Source: Bradyrhizobium agreste
Lineage (GTDB): Bacteria > Pseudomonadota > Alphaproteobacteria > Rhizobiales > Xanthobacteraceae
Direction: 5' to 3'
Length of the DNA: 64,000 bases
NCBI RefSeq assembly: GCF_016031625.1
Contig: NZ_JACCHP010000002.1
Coordinates: 310,001 to 374,000 of the forward strand
Part shown: in pieces, positions 51,391 to 60,884 of the stretch
Numbering within the stretch: position 1 is the stretch's first letter
How the letters are laid out: every line of letters begins with the position of its first letter
Made by a program: the position numbers and the translations under genes
Notes under the pieces: model-generated
The model's input: only the letters and a program-made list of their open reading frames with translations
What the model was told of the DNA's origin: nothing
The model's database searches: none

Positions 51391-51420
51391 AAAAATGGCC
51401 CGCCCAATCGTCACGGGCCA
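51391..51420 (-). terminator. Intrinsic terminator of the toxin-antitoxin unit
   Basis: On the minus strand TGGCCCG (51420-51414) and CGGGCCA (51402-51396) form a perfect 7-bp stem followed by five T residues (51395-51391), 16 bases after the toxin stop codon. Confidence 0.8.
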
Positions 51421-51435
51421 AGATTAGATTGGCGA

Positions 51436-51699
51436 TCATTTGACCAATCCGCCTGGAGCGGGCGGAGGAATACGCAAGAGCACGATGCCGCATGTGGTCG
51501 GAAGCGAAGACGCCTTCGCCAGCTCCCCAAAATCCTTGTCGAAGGTGAGCAAAACACGTTGTTCTTGCGACGCTTGTGCCAACACTTCGCGGTCGCTGCT
51601 GCCGGGCGCAGAAGTCCCGATCCAGGTGACGTCATGACCTGACATGCGAAGTACATTTACCGCGGAGCCAGGAAAATTCTCATCCGCGAGAAAGCGCAT
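51436..51699 (-). CDS. DUF5615 PIN-like toxin
   Basis: An 87-residue Mut7-C/PIN-like protein, probably a ribonuclease toxin. Acidic residues of the PIN-type site occur in MRFLADENFPG and LTFDKDFGEL; other conserved parts are SGHDVTWIG and GIVLLRIP. It follows the DUF433 gene with only one base between stop and start, the usual order for this toxin-antitoxin type. Confidence 0.87.
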   Translation of the reverse strand: MRFLADENFPGSAVNVLRMSGHDVTWIGTSAPGSSDREVLAQASQEQRVLLTFDKDFGELAKASSLPTTCGIVLLRIPPPAPGGLVK

Positions 51700-51700
51700 C

Positions 51701-51931
51701 TCAAGCTGCGGTCGGATGAACCCGTTCGCCGCTCAGCGAATCCCGTGCGTAAGCTAGGCACGCAAGAATGTCTTCGCGCGAAATGCCAGGATAGTTCGCC
51801 AAAATATCGGCTTCGCTCCAGCCGTCCGCCATCAGACCAATGACGAACTCGACCGCGATGCGGGTCCCGGTGATCACCGGCTTCCCAGCAAGCACATCAG
51901 GAGCAAGCGAGATGCGAGGGTGATCTGTCAT
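51701..51931 (-). CDS. DUF433 antitoxin
   Basis: A 76-residue DUF433 protein with a winged-helix-like fold. It contains LAPDVLAGKPVITGTRIAVEFVIGL and DILANYPGISREDILACLAYARD, the family hallmark. It is expected to neutralise the DUF5615 toxin encoded next and to repress the shared promoter. An isolated chromosomal pair, with no transposon nearby. Confidence 0.87.
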   Translation of the reverse strand: MTDHPRISLAPDVLAGKPVITGTRIAVEFVIGLMADGWSEADILANYPGISREDILACLAYARDSLSGERVHPTAA

Positions 51932-52011
51932 TGCTCAAAGCCTAATCTGTTCAGCTGAGCCAGATAATACACCAATTCGTGAGAGGCAGCGAATTTGGAA
52001 CCTACCTGCCC

Positions 52012-53124
52012 TCACCTTCCCGTCTTCACCTTGGTCCAGAGCCGGTTGATGATGCGCTGCGTCGCCGGCTCCCGCGCCGTAATGACGAACAGTTTTGAAA
52101 GCGTCGCCTCGTCCGGATAGATGTTCTTGTCGTTCAGGATTTTCGGATCGATCAGCTTTTGGCTGGCGAGGTTGCCGTTGGCGTAGGACAGGAAGTCCGA
52201 GTTCTTTGCGGCGACATCGGGACGGTAGAGATAGTTGATCAGCTCGTAGGCTTCCTTGACGTTCTTGGCGTCGGCGGGGATCGCGAGATTGTCGAAGAAC
52301 ATCTGCGCGCCCTCCTTCGGAATGGTGTAGCCGATCTCGACGCCGCTCTTGGCTTCGGCGGCGCGGGCGCGGGCCTGCATGATGTCGCCGGACCAGCCGA
52401 CCACGAAGCAGATCTCGCCGGTGGCCAGCGCGCTCAAATATTCGGAGGAGTGAAACTTGCGTACGGACGGGCGGACTTTTGCGACGGCGTCGGCGGCTCT
52501 CTCGAGGTCGGCCTGCTTGGTCGAGTTTGGATCGAGCCCGAGCCAGCTCAGCGCCGCCGGAAAGATATCATCGGCGGAGTCCAGCATGTGCACGCCGCAA
52601 TCTTTGAATTTTGCCAGGTTCTCCGGCTTGAAGACGATGTCCCAGCTGTCGATCTTGGCATCGGGGCCGAGGATCTGCTTCACCTTGGCGACGTTGTAGC
52701 CGATGCCGGTCGTGCCCCACATGTAGTTGGCGGCGTAGACATTGCCGGGGTCGTAGGTCGCAAGGCGTTGCGTCACCACCGGCCAGGCATTGGCGAGGTT
52801 CGGGAGCTTCGACTTGTCGAGCTTCTGGAAGATGTTGGCCTTGATCTGGCGCTGCAGGAAATAGGCGGTGGGTACCACGACATCGTAGCCGGACTTGCCG
52901 GCCATCAGGCGCGTCTCCAGCGTCTCGTTGGCGTCGAAGGTGTCGTAGACGACCTTGATGCCGGTCTCCTTGGTGAAGGCCTCGAGGACGTCAGGCGCCA
53001 TGTAGTTGGACCAGTTGTAGAAGTTGACGACCCGCTCCTCGGCCCCGGCGGGAAGCGAAAGTAGCGTCAGCGCGGCGGCGATTGCGAGACCAAAGCAAGA
53101 TCGGGAGCGGCTGACGTTCGTCAT
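52012..53124 (-). CDS. potF: Polyamine ABC transporter substrate-binding protein (PotF-like)
   Basis: A 370-residue periplasmic protein (SBP_bac_8) with a signal peptide ending LPAGA before EERVVNFYNWSNYM. The hallmark polyamine-site segments are present: NFYNWSNY, YDTFDANETLE, VGWSGDIMQA and PKEGAQMFFDNLAIP. It likely binds putrescine or spermidine. No permease or ATPase genes lie nearby. It starts 6 bases after the stop of the aminotransferase gene on the same strand, so the two may be co-transcribed. Confidence 0.9.
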   Translation of the reverse strand: MTNVSRSRSCFGLAIAAALTLLSLPAGAEERVVNFYNWSNYMAPDVLEAFTKETGIKVVYDTFDANETLETRLMAGKSGYDVVVPTAYFLQRQIKANIFQKLDKSKLPNLANAWPVVTQRLATYDPGNVYAANYMWGTTGIGYNVAKVKQILGPDAKIDSWDIVFKPENLAKFKDCGVHMLDSADDIFPAALSWLGLDPNSTKQADLERAADAVAKVRPSVRKFHSSEYLSALATGEICFVVGWSGDIMQARARAAEAKSGVEIGYTIPKEGAQMFFDNLAIPADAKNVKEAYELINYLYRPDVAAKNSDFLSYANGNLASQKLIDPKILNDKNIYPDEATLSKLFVITAREPATQRIINRLWTKVKTGR

Positions 53125-53130
53125 CTCGAT

Positions 53131-54312
53131 CTACCTCTTGCGTCCACGCACCGCGTCCGACAGCCGCTCCAGCGCGGTGTCCAGGGTCTGGTCCTTCTTG
53201 GCAAAGCAGAAGCGCACCACCGAGGTCACGGGGTCCTGCTCGTAGAACGCCGAGACTGGGATAGCCGCGACCTTGTAGTCTTTCACGATGCGCCAGCAGA
53301 ACTCGGTATCGCTCTCGTTGAGCCCGAGCGGCGACAGGTCGACGGTGAGGAAGTAGGTGCCTTGCGACTTCAGCACGGGGAAGCCGAGGCTCTCCAGCCC
53401 CTTGGTCAGGCGGTTCCTGCTCCGCGTCAGGTCCTTGCGCATCGACAGGAAGTAGTCGTCGGACTTGCCGAGACCGTAGGCGACGGCGGCCTGCAGGTTC
53501 GGCGCGGTGGTGAAGGTCAGGAATTGATGCACCTTGGCGGCAACGCGCAAGAGCTGTGGCGCAGCGCAGACAAAGCCGATCTTCCAGCCCGTCAGCGAGA
53601 AGATCTTGCCGGCCGAGCCGACCTTGATGGTGCGCTCGCGCATGCCAGGAATGGTGATCAGCGGGATATGCTTGTGCTCGTCGAAGGTGACGTGCTCCCA
53701 GACCTCGTCGCAGATCGCGATGACGTCGAACTCCTGGCAATAGCGCGCGAGCAGCTCGAGGTCCTCGCGCGGATAGACCACCGCCGACGGATTCAAGGGA
53801 TTGTTGAACAGCACCGCCTTGGTCTTTGAATTGAACACGCTTTTCAGCATGTCCTCATTCAGCCGCCAGTGCGGCGGCTCCAGGCGAACCAGGCGCGGAA
53901 TGCCGCCGGCCTGGCGGATGATCGGCAAATAAGAATCATAGACCGGCTGGAAGCAGACCACTTCGTCGCCGGGCTGGACCACCGCGAGGATCGCCGAGGT
54001 CAGCGCCTCGGTGCCGCCTGAGGTGACCATCACCTCGCTCATCGGATCGAGCTTGAGGCCGTGCCAGTGGCCGTAATGGGTCGCGATCGCCTGGCGCAGC
54101 TCCGGCAGGCCCATCATCGACGGGTACTGATTGTAGCCGTTCAGCGAGGCCTCGGCCGCGGCGCGGCGGATGTCCTCGGGGCCGGGATCATCGGGGAAAC
54201 CCTGGCCGAGATTGATGGCGTTGTTGTCGCGCGCGGCCTGCGACATCGCCTCGAAGATGGTGACGGGAAGGTCGGCGAAGACCTTGTTCAGCGAAGAGCT
54301 CTTGGTCGTCAT
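53131..54312 (-). CDS. Class I/II PLP-dependent aminotransferase
   Basis: A 393-residue fold-type I aminotransferase. The PLP Lys lies in GSAGKIFSLTGWKIGF, the Asp and Tyr contacts in AICDEVWEHVTFD, and NPLNPSAVVY matches the NPHNP site. It resembles the YbdL/kynurenine-aminotransferase group, which uses methionine and aromatic amino acids. The start is taken as ATG at 54312; a GTG at 54327 would overlap the rhodanese gene. It lies just after that gene and before potF. Confidence 0.88.
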   Translation of the reverse strand: MTTKSSSLNKVFADLPVTIFEAMSQAARDNNAINLGQGFPDDPGPEDIRRAAAEASLNGYNQYPSMMGLPELRQAIATHYGHWHGLKLDPMSEVMVTSGGTEALTSAILAVVQPGDEVVCFQPVYDSYLPIIRQAGGIPRLVRLEPPHWRLNEDMLKSVFNSKTKAVLFNNPLNPSAVVYPREDLELLARYCQEFDVIAICDEVWEHVTFDEHKHIPLITIPGMRERTIKVGSAGKIFSLTGWKIGFVCAAPQLLRVAAKVHQFLTFTTAPNLQAAVAYGLGKSDDYFLSMRKDLTRSRNRLTKGLESLGFPVLKSQGTYFLTVDLSPLGLNESDTEFCWRIVKDYKVAAIPVSAFYEQDPVTSVVRFCFAKKDQTLDTALERLSDAVRGRKR

Positions 54313-54319
54313 TGCGCGG

Positions 54320-54646
54320 TTAGCCACCGACCTTGCTGGGAAGCCCCGCCGCCTTCCAGCCCAGCATGCCTCCGGCCAGATGCTTGTCGTAAGGCAGGCC
54401 CGCCGCCTGCGCCGCCAGCGAGGCGGTCACCGAACGCTTGCCCGAGCGGCAGGCGAACACGACCTCCTTGCCTTGGGGATCGGGGATCGCCTTCGGATCG
54501 AAGGTCGAGAGCGGAACCACGACGCCGTAAGGGTAGGCCTCGGCCTCGACCTCGTTCGGTTCGCGGACGTCGACCAGCAGATAGCGCCCTTCCGCGACAC
54601 CCTTGGCGACCTCGTCCGGGGTCAGATCCTGCACTTGATTTGCCAC
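54320..54646 (-). CDS. Rhodanese-like sulfurtransferase
   Basis: A 108-residue single-domain rhodanese. The active-site loop is FACRSGKRS with the sulfur-carrying Cys, and LVDVREPNEVE is the family opening. The start is a GTG at 54646 preceded by GGAGG, not an ATG. It passes sulfane sulfur to thiols or cyanide in the cytoplasm. It sits directly before the aminotransferase gene, a pairing that could serve sulfur amino-acid breakdown. Confidence 0.88.
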   Translation of the reverse strand: MANQVQDLTPDEVAKGVAEGRYLLVDVREPNEVEAEAYPYGVVVPLSTFDPKAIPDPQGKEVVFACRSGKRSVTASLAAQAAGLPYDKHLAGGMLGWKAAGLPSKVGG

Positions 54647-54805
54647 ATCATCCTCCAACGTCGCGGGCCGCATGCCGGAGCGATCCCGGCCGGCGGCAAC
54701 CTCGCCTCTCGGGAGACGAAAATCAAGCGTCACAAAGGCTTGAGCCGCGCGGCGCAAGTTAAAGCTAAATCGCAGCGACTTGAAGCCCGCTTTGAATCCC
54801 CTGCC

Positions 54806-56740
54806 CTAAATCGTCACCTGCGTGCCGACCTCGACCACGCGGCCGCTCGGGATCTGGAAATAGTCGGTGGCGTCATTCGCGGAGCGGCTGAGCGAGATGA
54901 ACAGCCGGTCCTGCCAGCGCGGCATGCCGGAATGGGCGGCGGGCTTGAGCGCCCGGCGCGACAGGAAGAACGAGGTCGACATGATATCGAACTGCCAGCC
55001 CAGCTTGCGGGCGATCGCGAGGGCTTTCGGCACGTTGGGCGATTCCATGAAGCCGAACTTCAGCGTCACCTTGGAGAAGGTCGGCGAAATCTGCTCCAGC
55101 TTCACCCGTTCGGCCGGATCGATCCGCGGGGTCTGCGCGGTCTCGATGGTGAGAATGACATTCTTCTCGTGCAGCACCTTGTAGTGCTTCAGACTATGCA
55201 TCAGCGCGGTCGGCGCGCTGATCGGATCCGACGTCAGGAACACCGCGGTGCCAGGCACGCGCTGCGGCGGCCGCTTCTCCAGCATCGCCACGAGATCGGC
55301 GAGCGGGAACTCGAGCTTGCGCGATTTCTCGAACAAGAGCCGGCTGCCGCGCCGCCACGTGTACATCAGGATGATCATGACGGCACCGAGCGCCAGCGGC
55401 ACCCAGCCCCCCTCGAACACCTTGAGCAGGTTCGCGCTCAGGAAGGTCACATCGAGGAACAGGAACGGCGCAATCAGCGCGCCGGCGGCGAGCGCTGACC
55501 ACCGCCACCCCTTCCAGACCACGACGAAGCCCATCATCGCCGTGACCACCATGGTGCCGGTGACGGAGATGCCGTAGGCGGACGCGAGCGCGCTCGAGGA
55601 GCGGAACAGCAGCACCAGCAGCACCACCGCGACCAGCAGCAGCTGGTTGATGCGCGGAATGAAGATCTGGCCGGAATGGGCTTCCGACGTATGACGAATT
55701 TCGAAGCGTGGCAGCAGCCCGAGCTGGATCGCCTGGCGCGTCAGCGAATAGGCGCCGGTGATGACGGCTTGGCTCGCGATGACGGTCGCCATGGTGGCGA
55801 GCACGACCATGCAGCCTCGGACGAAGCCTTGCGGGAACAGCTGGAAGAACGGACTCACGATCGCGCCGGGATCGCCGAGCACGAGCGCGCCCTGCCCCAG
55901 ATAGTTCAGCGCCAGCGAGGGCAGCACGATGAACAGCCAGGCGGTCTGGATCGGCCGCTTGCCGAAATGGCCGAGGTCGGCATAGAGCGCTTCGGCGCCC
56001 GTCACGGCCAGGAACACCGCGCCCAGCGTCACGAAGCCGATGATGCCATGGTGCAGCATGAAGTTCACGGCGTAGAGCGGGTTGAGCGCGAGCAGCACCT
56101 GCGGCTGCTGGATGATGGGGCGGATCGCTGCGACCGCGAGGACAGCGAACCAGACGCACATGATCGGGCCAAAGAAGGCGGCGACGCGCGCCGTGCCGCG
56201 CGACTGCACGGCGAACAGGCAGACCAGAATCACCACGGTCAGCGGAACGATGTAGGGCTCGAACGTCAGGGTGATGTCCTTCATGCCCTCGATTGCCGAC
56301 AGCACCGAGAGCGCCGGCGTGATCACGGCATCGCCGTAGAACAGGGCACCGGAAATGATGCCGAGCAGGACGATGGTCGCGCCGCCGGTGCCGGTGCCGA
56401 CCGCCCGCTGGGCCAGCGCCATCAGCGCCAGCGTGCCGCCCTCGCCGTTGTTGTCGGCGCGGAGCAGGATCACGACGTATTTGAGCGTCACCACGACGAT
56501 GAGCGCCCACAGGATCAGCGAGAGCACGCCGAGCACAGCCGCCGGCGTCGGCACCCCCTCCGCACCCGAAGCTGCCATCACAGCCTCGCGGAACGCGTAC
56601 AGCGGGCTGGTGCCGATATCGCCATAGACGACGCCGATGCTGCCGAGCGTGAGCGCGCCGAAACCGGCGGTGGTGTGGGCATCGCCATGCCCGTTAGCCG
56701 CCACCGTTTCCGGGGCGGGAACTGCTATGTCGCTTGTCAT
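54806..56740 (-). CDS. kup: Kup potassium transporter, copy 1
   Basis: A 644-residue potassium/proton symporter with 12 membrane helices. It begins with [25 protein letters not shown] and has [14 protein letters not shown] and the C-terminal cytoplasmic domain ending [25 protein letters not shown]. It imports potassium under low supply or acid stress. It is in tandem with a close relative, 139 bases apart on the same strand. Confidence 0.94.
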   Translation of the reverse strand: MTSDIAVPAPETVAANGHGDAHTTAGFGALTLGSIGVVYGDIGTSPLYAFREAVMAASGAEGVPTPAAVLGVLSLILWALIVVVTLKYVVILLRADNNGEGGTLALMALAQRAVGTGTGGATIVLLGIISGALFYGDAVITPALSVLSAIEGMKDITLTFEPYIVPLTVVILVCLFAVQSRGTARVAAFFGPIMCVWFAVLAVAAIRPIIQQPQVLLALNPLYAVNFMLHHGIIGFVTLGAVFLAVTGAEALYADLGHFGKRPIQTAWLFIVLPSLALNYLGQGALVLGDPGAIVSPFFQLFPQGFVRGCMVVLATMATVIASQAVITGAYSLTRQAIQLGLLPRFEIRHTSEAHSGQIFIPRINQLLLVAVVLLVLLFRSSSALASAYGISVTGTMVVTAMMGFVVVWKGWRWSALAAGALIAPFLFLDVTFLSANLLKVFEGGWVPLALGAVMIILMYTWRRGSRLLFEKSRKLEFPLADLVAMLEKRPPQRVPGTAVFLTSDPISAPTALMHSLKHYKVLHEKNVILTIETAQTPRIDPAERVKLEQISPTFSKVTLKFGFMESPNVPKALAIARKLGWQFDIMSTSFFLSRRALKPAAHSGMPRWQDRLFISLSRSANDATDYFQIPSGRVVEVGTQVTI

Positions 56741-56879
56741 GGGAGAGCCCAGTGGCCTCTAAAATGCTTCACTGCACAATGGCGGAAGAGCGCGGGCTTA
56801 TAGTCCTGCGCTGCCAGCATGGCCTAGCCCGATTTCGGGGTTTAGCCATGCAATTTCGCATGACTGGACCAGTTGCATT

Positions 56880-58778
56880 CTAGATGGTGACTTGGGTTCC
56901 GACTTCCACCACCCGCCCGGTGGGGATCTGGAAATAGTCGGTGGCATCGTTGGCCGACCGGCTCAGCGCGATGAACAGATGATCCTGCCAGAGCGGCATG
57001 CCCGACTGCGCCGAGGCCTTCAGCGACCGTCGCGACACGAAGAACGAGGTCGACATGATGTCGAACTGCCAGCCCTGCTTGCGCGCGATCGCGAGCGCCT
57101 TGGGCACGTTCGGCTGCTCCATGAAGCCGAAGCGCAAGCGGACCTTGGAGAACTTGTCGCTGATCTTCTCCATCCTGAATCGCTCCGACAGATCGACCCG
57201 GGGCGTCTGCGCAGTCTCGATGGTCAGGATCACGTTGTGCTCGTGCAGCACCTTGTTGTGCTTGAGATTGTGCAAGAGCGCGGTCGGCACGAAAGCGGGA
57301 TCGCTGGTCAGGAACACCGCGGTGCCCTTGACGATGTGCGGCGGGCGCTTCTCAAGGCTGCGGATCAGATCGTCCAGTGGCACCTCAATCCGGCGGGTCT
57401 TCTGGACCAGGATTCCGGAGCCCTTGCGCCAGGTCCAGATCGTGCCCGCCATGACCATGCCGAACAGCAGCGGCACCCAGGCGCCTTCCAGCAGCTTGAG
57501 CAGGTTGGCGCTGAAAAAGCTCAAATCGACGATGACGAGAGGCGCGATCAGGGCTGCGGCGGCAGCGGCACGCCAGTTCCACAGCTTCCAGATCACGACG
57601 AATCCCATGATGCCGTCGGCCACCATGGTGGTTGAGACCGCAATGCCGTAGGCCGAGGCCAGATTGCTGGGGGTGTGGAACAGCAGCACCAGCAGCATCA
57701 CGCCGATCAGCAGCAGCCGGTTCACGCGCGGCAGGTAGATCTGGCCGGCATGGGATTCGGAGGTGTAGCGCACCTCGAAACGCGGCAGCAGGCCGAGCTG
57801 CACGGCCTGATAGACCAGCGAATAGGCGCCCGTGATCACCGCCTGGCTCGCGATCACGGTTGCGGCCGTCGCAAGCCCGACCAGCGGCAGCACCAGCCTC
57901 TCCGGCACCATGCGATAGAACGAATGCTCGATCGCGCTGGGATCGGACAGCACCAGCGCACCCTGCCCGAAATAGTTGATCAGCAGCGCAGGAAGCACGA
58001 AGAACATCCAGGCGGACTGAATCGGCTTGCGGCCGAAATGGCCGAGATCGGCGTACAGTGCCTCGCCGCCCGTCACCGCCAGGAACACGGCGCCGAGGGT
58101 CACGAGGCCGATCGTGCCGTGCGACAGCACGAACTGCACGGCGTAATAGGGATTGATGGCCGCCAGCACGGAGGGGTCGTCGGCGATGTGGACCGCCCCC
58201 ATGATGGCAATGACGGTGAACCAGATCACCATCACCGGCCCGAAGGCCGATGCGACCAGCGCGGTCCCCTTGCTCTGGACCGCAAACAGCAGCACCAGAA
58301 TGAGGACGGTGAGCGGCACGACATAGTGCTCGAGCGCGGGGGTTGCGAGCTTCAGACCTTCCACCGCCGATAGCACCGAGATCGCCGGCGTGATCATGGA
58401 ATCGCCGATGAACATCGAGGCGCCGACGACGCCGAGCGCGAGCAGAACCCAGCTTCGCCGCCCGAGCGCGCGCTGGCCCAGCGCCATCAGCGAGAGCGTG
58501 CCGCCCTCCCCTTTATTGTCGGCGCGCAGCAGTAGTAGGACGTATTTGGCGGTAACGACGATCAGAAGCGCCCACAGAATCAACGATAGGACGCCCAGTA
58601 CGACGACCCGCGAGACCGGCTCGCCATGGGCGGCGGCCTTGACCGCCTCGTGGAATGCGTAGAGCGGCGAGGTGCCGATATCCCCGAAGACGACGCCGAT
58701 GCTCCCGAGCGTAAGGGACCAAAAGCCCGACTTGACCGGCCCTTCATGGGTCTCAGTCGATGTGATGCTCGCCGTCAT
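56880..58778 (-). CDS. kup: Kup potassium transporter, copy 2
   Basis: A 632-residue Kup protein, very like its neighbour along the whole length, including [25 protein letters not shown] and the same final [16 protein letters not shown]. It differs mainly in the N-terminal tail and loops. The pair arose by duplication; differing loops may give different affinity or pH range. It is upstream of the other copy in the direction of transcription. Confidence 0.94.
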   Translation of the reverse strand: MTASITSTETHEGPVKSGFWSLTLGSIGVVFGDIGTSPLYAFHEAVKAAAHGEPVSRVVVLGVLSLILWALLIVVTAKYVLLLLRADNKGEGGTLSLMALGQRALGRRSWVLLALGVVGASMFIGDSMITPAISVLSAVEGLKLATPALEHYVVPLTVLILVLLFAVQSKGTALVASAFGPVMVIWFTVIAIMGAVHIADDPSVLAAINPYYAVQFVLSHGTIGLVTLGAVFLAVTGGEALYADLGHFGRKPIQSAWMFFVLPALLINYFGQGALVLSDPSAIEHSFYRMVPERLVLPLVGLATAATVIASQAVITGAYSLVYQAVQLGLLPRFEVRYTSESHAGQIYLPRVNRLLLIGVMLLVLLFHTPSNLASAYGIAVSTTMVADGIMGFVVIWKLWNWRAAAAAALIAPLVIVDLSFFSANLLKLLEGAWVPLLFGMVMAGTIWTWRKGSGILVQKTRRIEVPLDDLIRSLEKRPPHIVKGTAVFLTSDPAFVPTALLHNLKHNKVLHEHNVILTIETAQTPRVDLSERFRMEKISDKFSKVRLRFGFMEQPNVPKALAIARKQGWQFDIMSTSFFVSRRSLKASAQSGMPLWQDHLFIALSRSANDATDYFQIPTGRVVEVGTQVTI

Positions 58779-58950
58779 GAGGATGGAAAACGCTTCGTCC
58801 CTGATTTTGATCCGGCGCCTTTTGACGCTTCCGCCGCGCCTGTCAATCGCCCATCACCTTAGCAGGCGCAGGGACAGAAGCTGTGACGCGGCTGCAACGT
58901 TCAGCTTCAGCGCGACGACATGTCTCAGGTAAGATGGTAGCGCAAGGGGG

Positions 58951-59781
58951 TTACGGCTTGAGATTCGGCGGCAGCGGCGGATCTTCGCGCATCAGGGTAA
59001 TGGTCACCCGCCGGTTCGCGGCGAGCGAGGGATCGTCCGGAAACAGCGGCTGGGTATCGGCCTTGCCGGAGACCGCGAAGATGTGCGACGGCGGCAGGCC
59101 CTCGCGTTCGAGGATCTGACGCACGGCGTTGGCCCGATCGGCCGACAGATCGAAGGCGCCGTAATCGCTGCGGTTCGGCACGAAGCCGACCGCGGTGTGA
59201 CCGGCGATGGAGACGCGGAGCGGCGTCGCCTTGAGCGGGATCGCGAGCTTCTCGACCAGCCGGCGGGTGCGGTCATAGGGCACCTTGGAGCCGTCGGCGA
59301 ACATCGAGCGGCCGTCCTGGTCGACGATCTCCAGGTTGAGGCCCTGCTTGGTCTCCTCGAACATGATGTGCTTGGACATCTCGGTCAGCTCCGGCATGTC
59401 CTGCAACGCCTGGCGCAGCGAGGCTGCAGCGAGCGCAAAATTGCGGTCGACCTTGATCTTCGCGCCGGACGTCTTGTCACGGTCTTCCTGGTCCGGCGTC
59501 GGCGTGTTGGAGGCATCCTCGGGCTGGATGTGATCGACGTTCTTCAGCCGCGGGCGGGTCGGCAGGCCGTCGGACTCGACGATGCCGGCGTAGCGCGCCT
59601 CGCTCTGCACGCCGAAGGCGTCGCGCATCGAGCCGGCGACGATCTTCAGCTTGTTGGCGTCCTGCGTCGAGAACGCGACGAGCATCACGAAGAAGCTCAT
59701 CATCAGGCCCATCAGATCGGCGAAGGTCACGAACCAGCCGTGACCGCCGCCGTGAGCATCGCCGCGCTTCTTCTTGGCCAT
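58951..59781 (-). CDS. motB: Flagellar motor stator protein MotB (PomB-like)
   Basis: A 276-residue stator protein. One N-terminal helix carries the ion-binding Asp22 in FADLMGLMMSFFVMLVAFS, which is closer to PomB-type than to E. coli MotB. The linker is long, and the OmpA-like peptidoglycan-binding domain (about 150-260) includes SIAGHTAVGFVP and LSADRANAVRQIL. It follows motA by 24 bases. Whether it conducts sodium or protons cannot be decided from sequence alone. Confidence 0.92.
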   Translation of the reverse strand: MAKKKRGDAHGGGHGWFVTFADLMGLMMSFFVMLVAFSTQDANKLKIVAGSMRDAFGVQSEARYAGIVESDGLPTRPRLKNVDHIQPEDASNTPTPDQEDRDKTSGAKIKVDRNFALAAASLRQALQDMPELTEMSKHIMFEETKQGLNLEIVDQDGRSMFADGSKVPYDRTRRLVEKLAIPLKATPLRVSIAGHTAVGFVPNRSDYGAFDLSADRANAVRQILEREGLPPSHIFAVSGKADTQPLFPDDPSLAANRRVTITLMREDPPLPPNLKP

Positions 59782-59805
59782 CTCTGTCGATCCCGAGGAG
59801 CGGCC

Positions 59806-60579
59806 TTACGCCGGCACCGGCTCGCCCTCGCCCTGGCGATGCTTCTCCGGCAGATAGGCCAGCAGCATTTCACGCACCAAGGTCGGGCTCTTCGAGTCGC
59901 GGATCATCAGGATGCCGTCGATGATCAGGGTGCGGTTGGTCTCTTCGTCGAGCAGCTTGCCGTGCAGCTTGTCGGCGATCGGCAGACAGAACAGGTTGGC
60001 GACCAGCGCACCGTAGAGCGTGGCGAGCAGCGCGGTCGCCATGAAGGGGCCAAGCTTGGAAGGGTCGGTCATGTTGGCGAACATCTGCACCATGCCGATC
60101 AGGGTGCCGACCATGCCGAACGCCGGCGCGCAATCGCCGATGGCGCGGTAGATCTTGCTGCCCTCGTCGAGGTGCATCAGGAAGTTGTCGCGGTCGCGCT
60201 CGAGATTGTCGCGGATGAAGTCGAGGTCGTAGCCGTCGGCGACGTAGCGGATGCCCTTGGCGAGAAAGGGCTCGTCGGTCTCGACCTTTTCGAGACCCAC
60301 CGGCCCCTGCTTGCGAGCGATCTCGGCGATGCGGGCGAGCTCGTCGACGAGGTCGTGCGCTGACAGCCGGCTCATGGTGAAGGCGAACTTGGCGCCGAGC
60401 GGCAGGCCGTGCAGGAGTGCCGAGAGCGGAAATCGGATCATAGTGGCGGAAATCGACCCACCGAAGATGATGATGATGGCATGCTCGGAGATGAACATGT
60501 GGAGATCGCCACCCAGCAGCATCATCGTCGCGATGACGATCGTGCCTGCCACGAGCCCGACGCCCGTCATGATATCCAT
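59806..60579 (-). CDS. motA: Flagellar motor stator protein MotA (PomA-like)
   Basis: A 257-residue membrane protein with four helices. It begins MDIMTGVGLVAGTIVIATMMLLGG and contains PAFGMVGTLIGMVQMFANM and the last helix TALLATLYGALVANLFCLPIADKL. The large cytoplasmic loop (about 60-150) touches the rotor protein FliG. Start at 60579, after GGAG. No other flagellar gene is in the window. Confidence 0.92.
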   Translation of the reverse strand: MDIMTGVGLVAGTIVIATMMLLGGDLHMFISEHAIIIIFGGSISATMIRFPLSALLHGLPLGAKFAFTMSRLSAHDLVDELARIAEIARKQGPVGLEKVETDEPFLAKGIRYVADGYDLDFIRDNLERDRDNFLMHLDEGSKIYRAIGDCAPAFGMVGTLIGMVQMFANMTDPSKLGPFMATALLATLYGALVANLFCLPIADKLHGKLLDEETNRTLIIDGILMIRDSKSPTLVREMLLAYLPEKHRQGEGEPVPA

Positions 60580-60884
60580 GGGAGACTCCAACGCGTACGC
60601 AACAACGGCCGTCCTGGCCGCTGGCGCGGCCCAACCCCGAACCGCAGCGGAAACCCTAGAGCGCCGCCCTTAAAGCCGCGTAAAGGTTAAGTTGAGGCGG
60701 CGCGACGGAGCGGTGCACTGCCCTGAAAGACGGCCGGCTTTGCCGGCCGCCGACGAGAATTTCAACGCTTCGCTAACCATGATTGCGGCGCAGTGGGGTC
60801 TCGGCGCAGGACCATGCCCCCATTGCTGGCCTCAATGGAAATCGCCATGCTCCGAGCCGATCCCCGCAATGCAAGGTCACTCCC
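60580..60884. other. Divergent intergenic region between motA and a phosphoesterase gene
   Basis: No gene is supported. A perfect 8-bp hairpin CGGCCGGC-TTT-GCCGGCCG lies at 60731-60749, and AAAGGTTAAGTTGAG near 60680 is AT-richer. The region must hold the promoters of both divergent genes. Confidence 0.45.

Noticed and set aside
51436..51931. Sign of a mobile island around the toxin-antitoxin pair
   Set aside because: No integrase, transposase, tRNA or direct repeats flank it; such pairs are common as lone chromosomal units.
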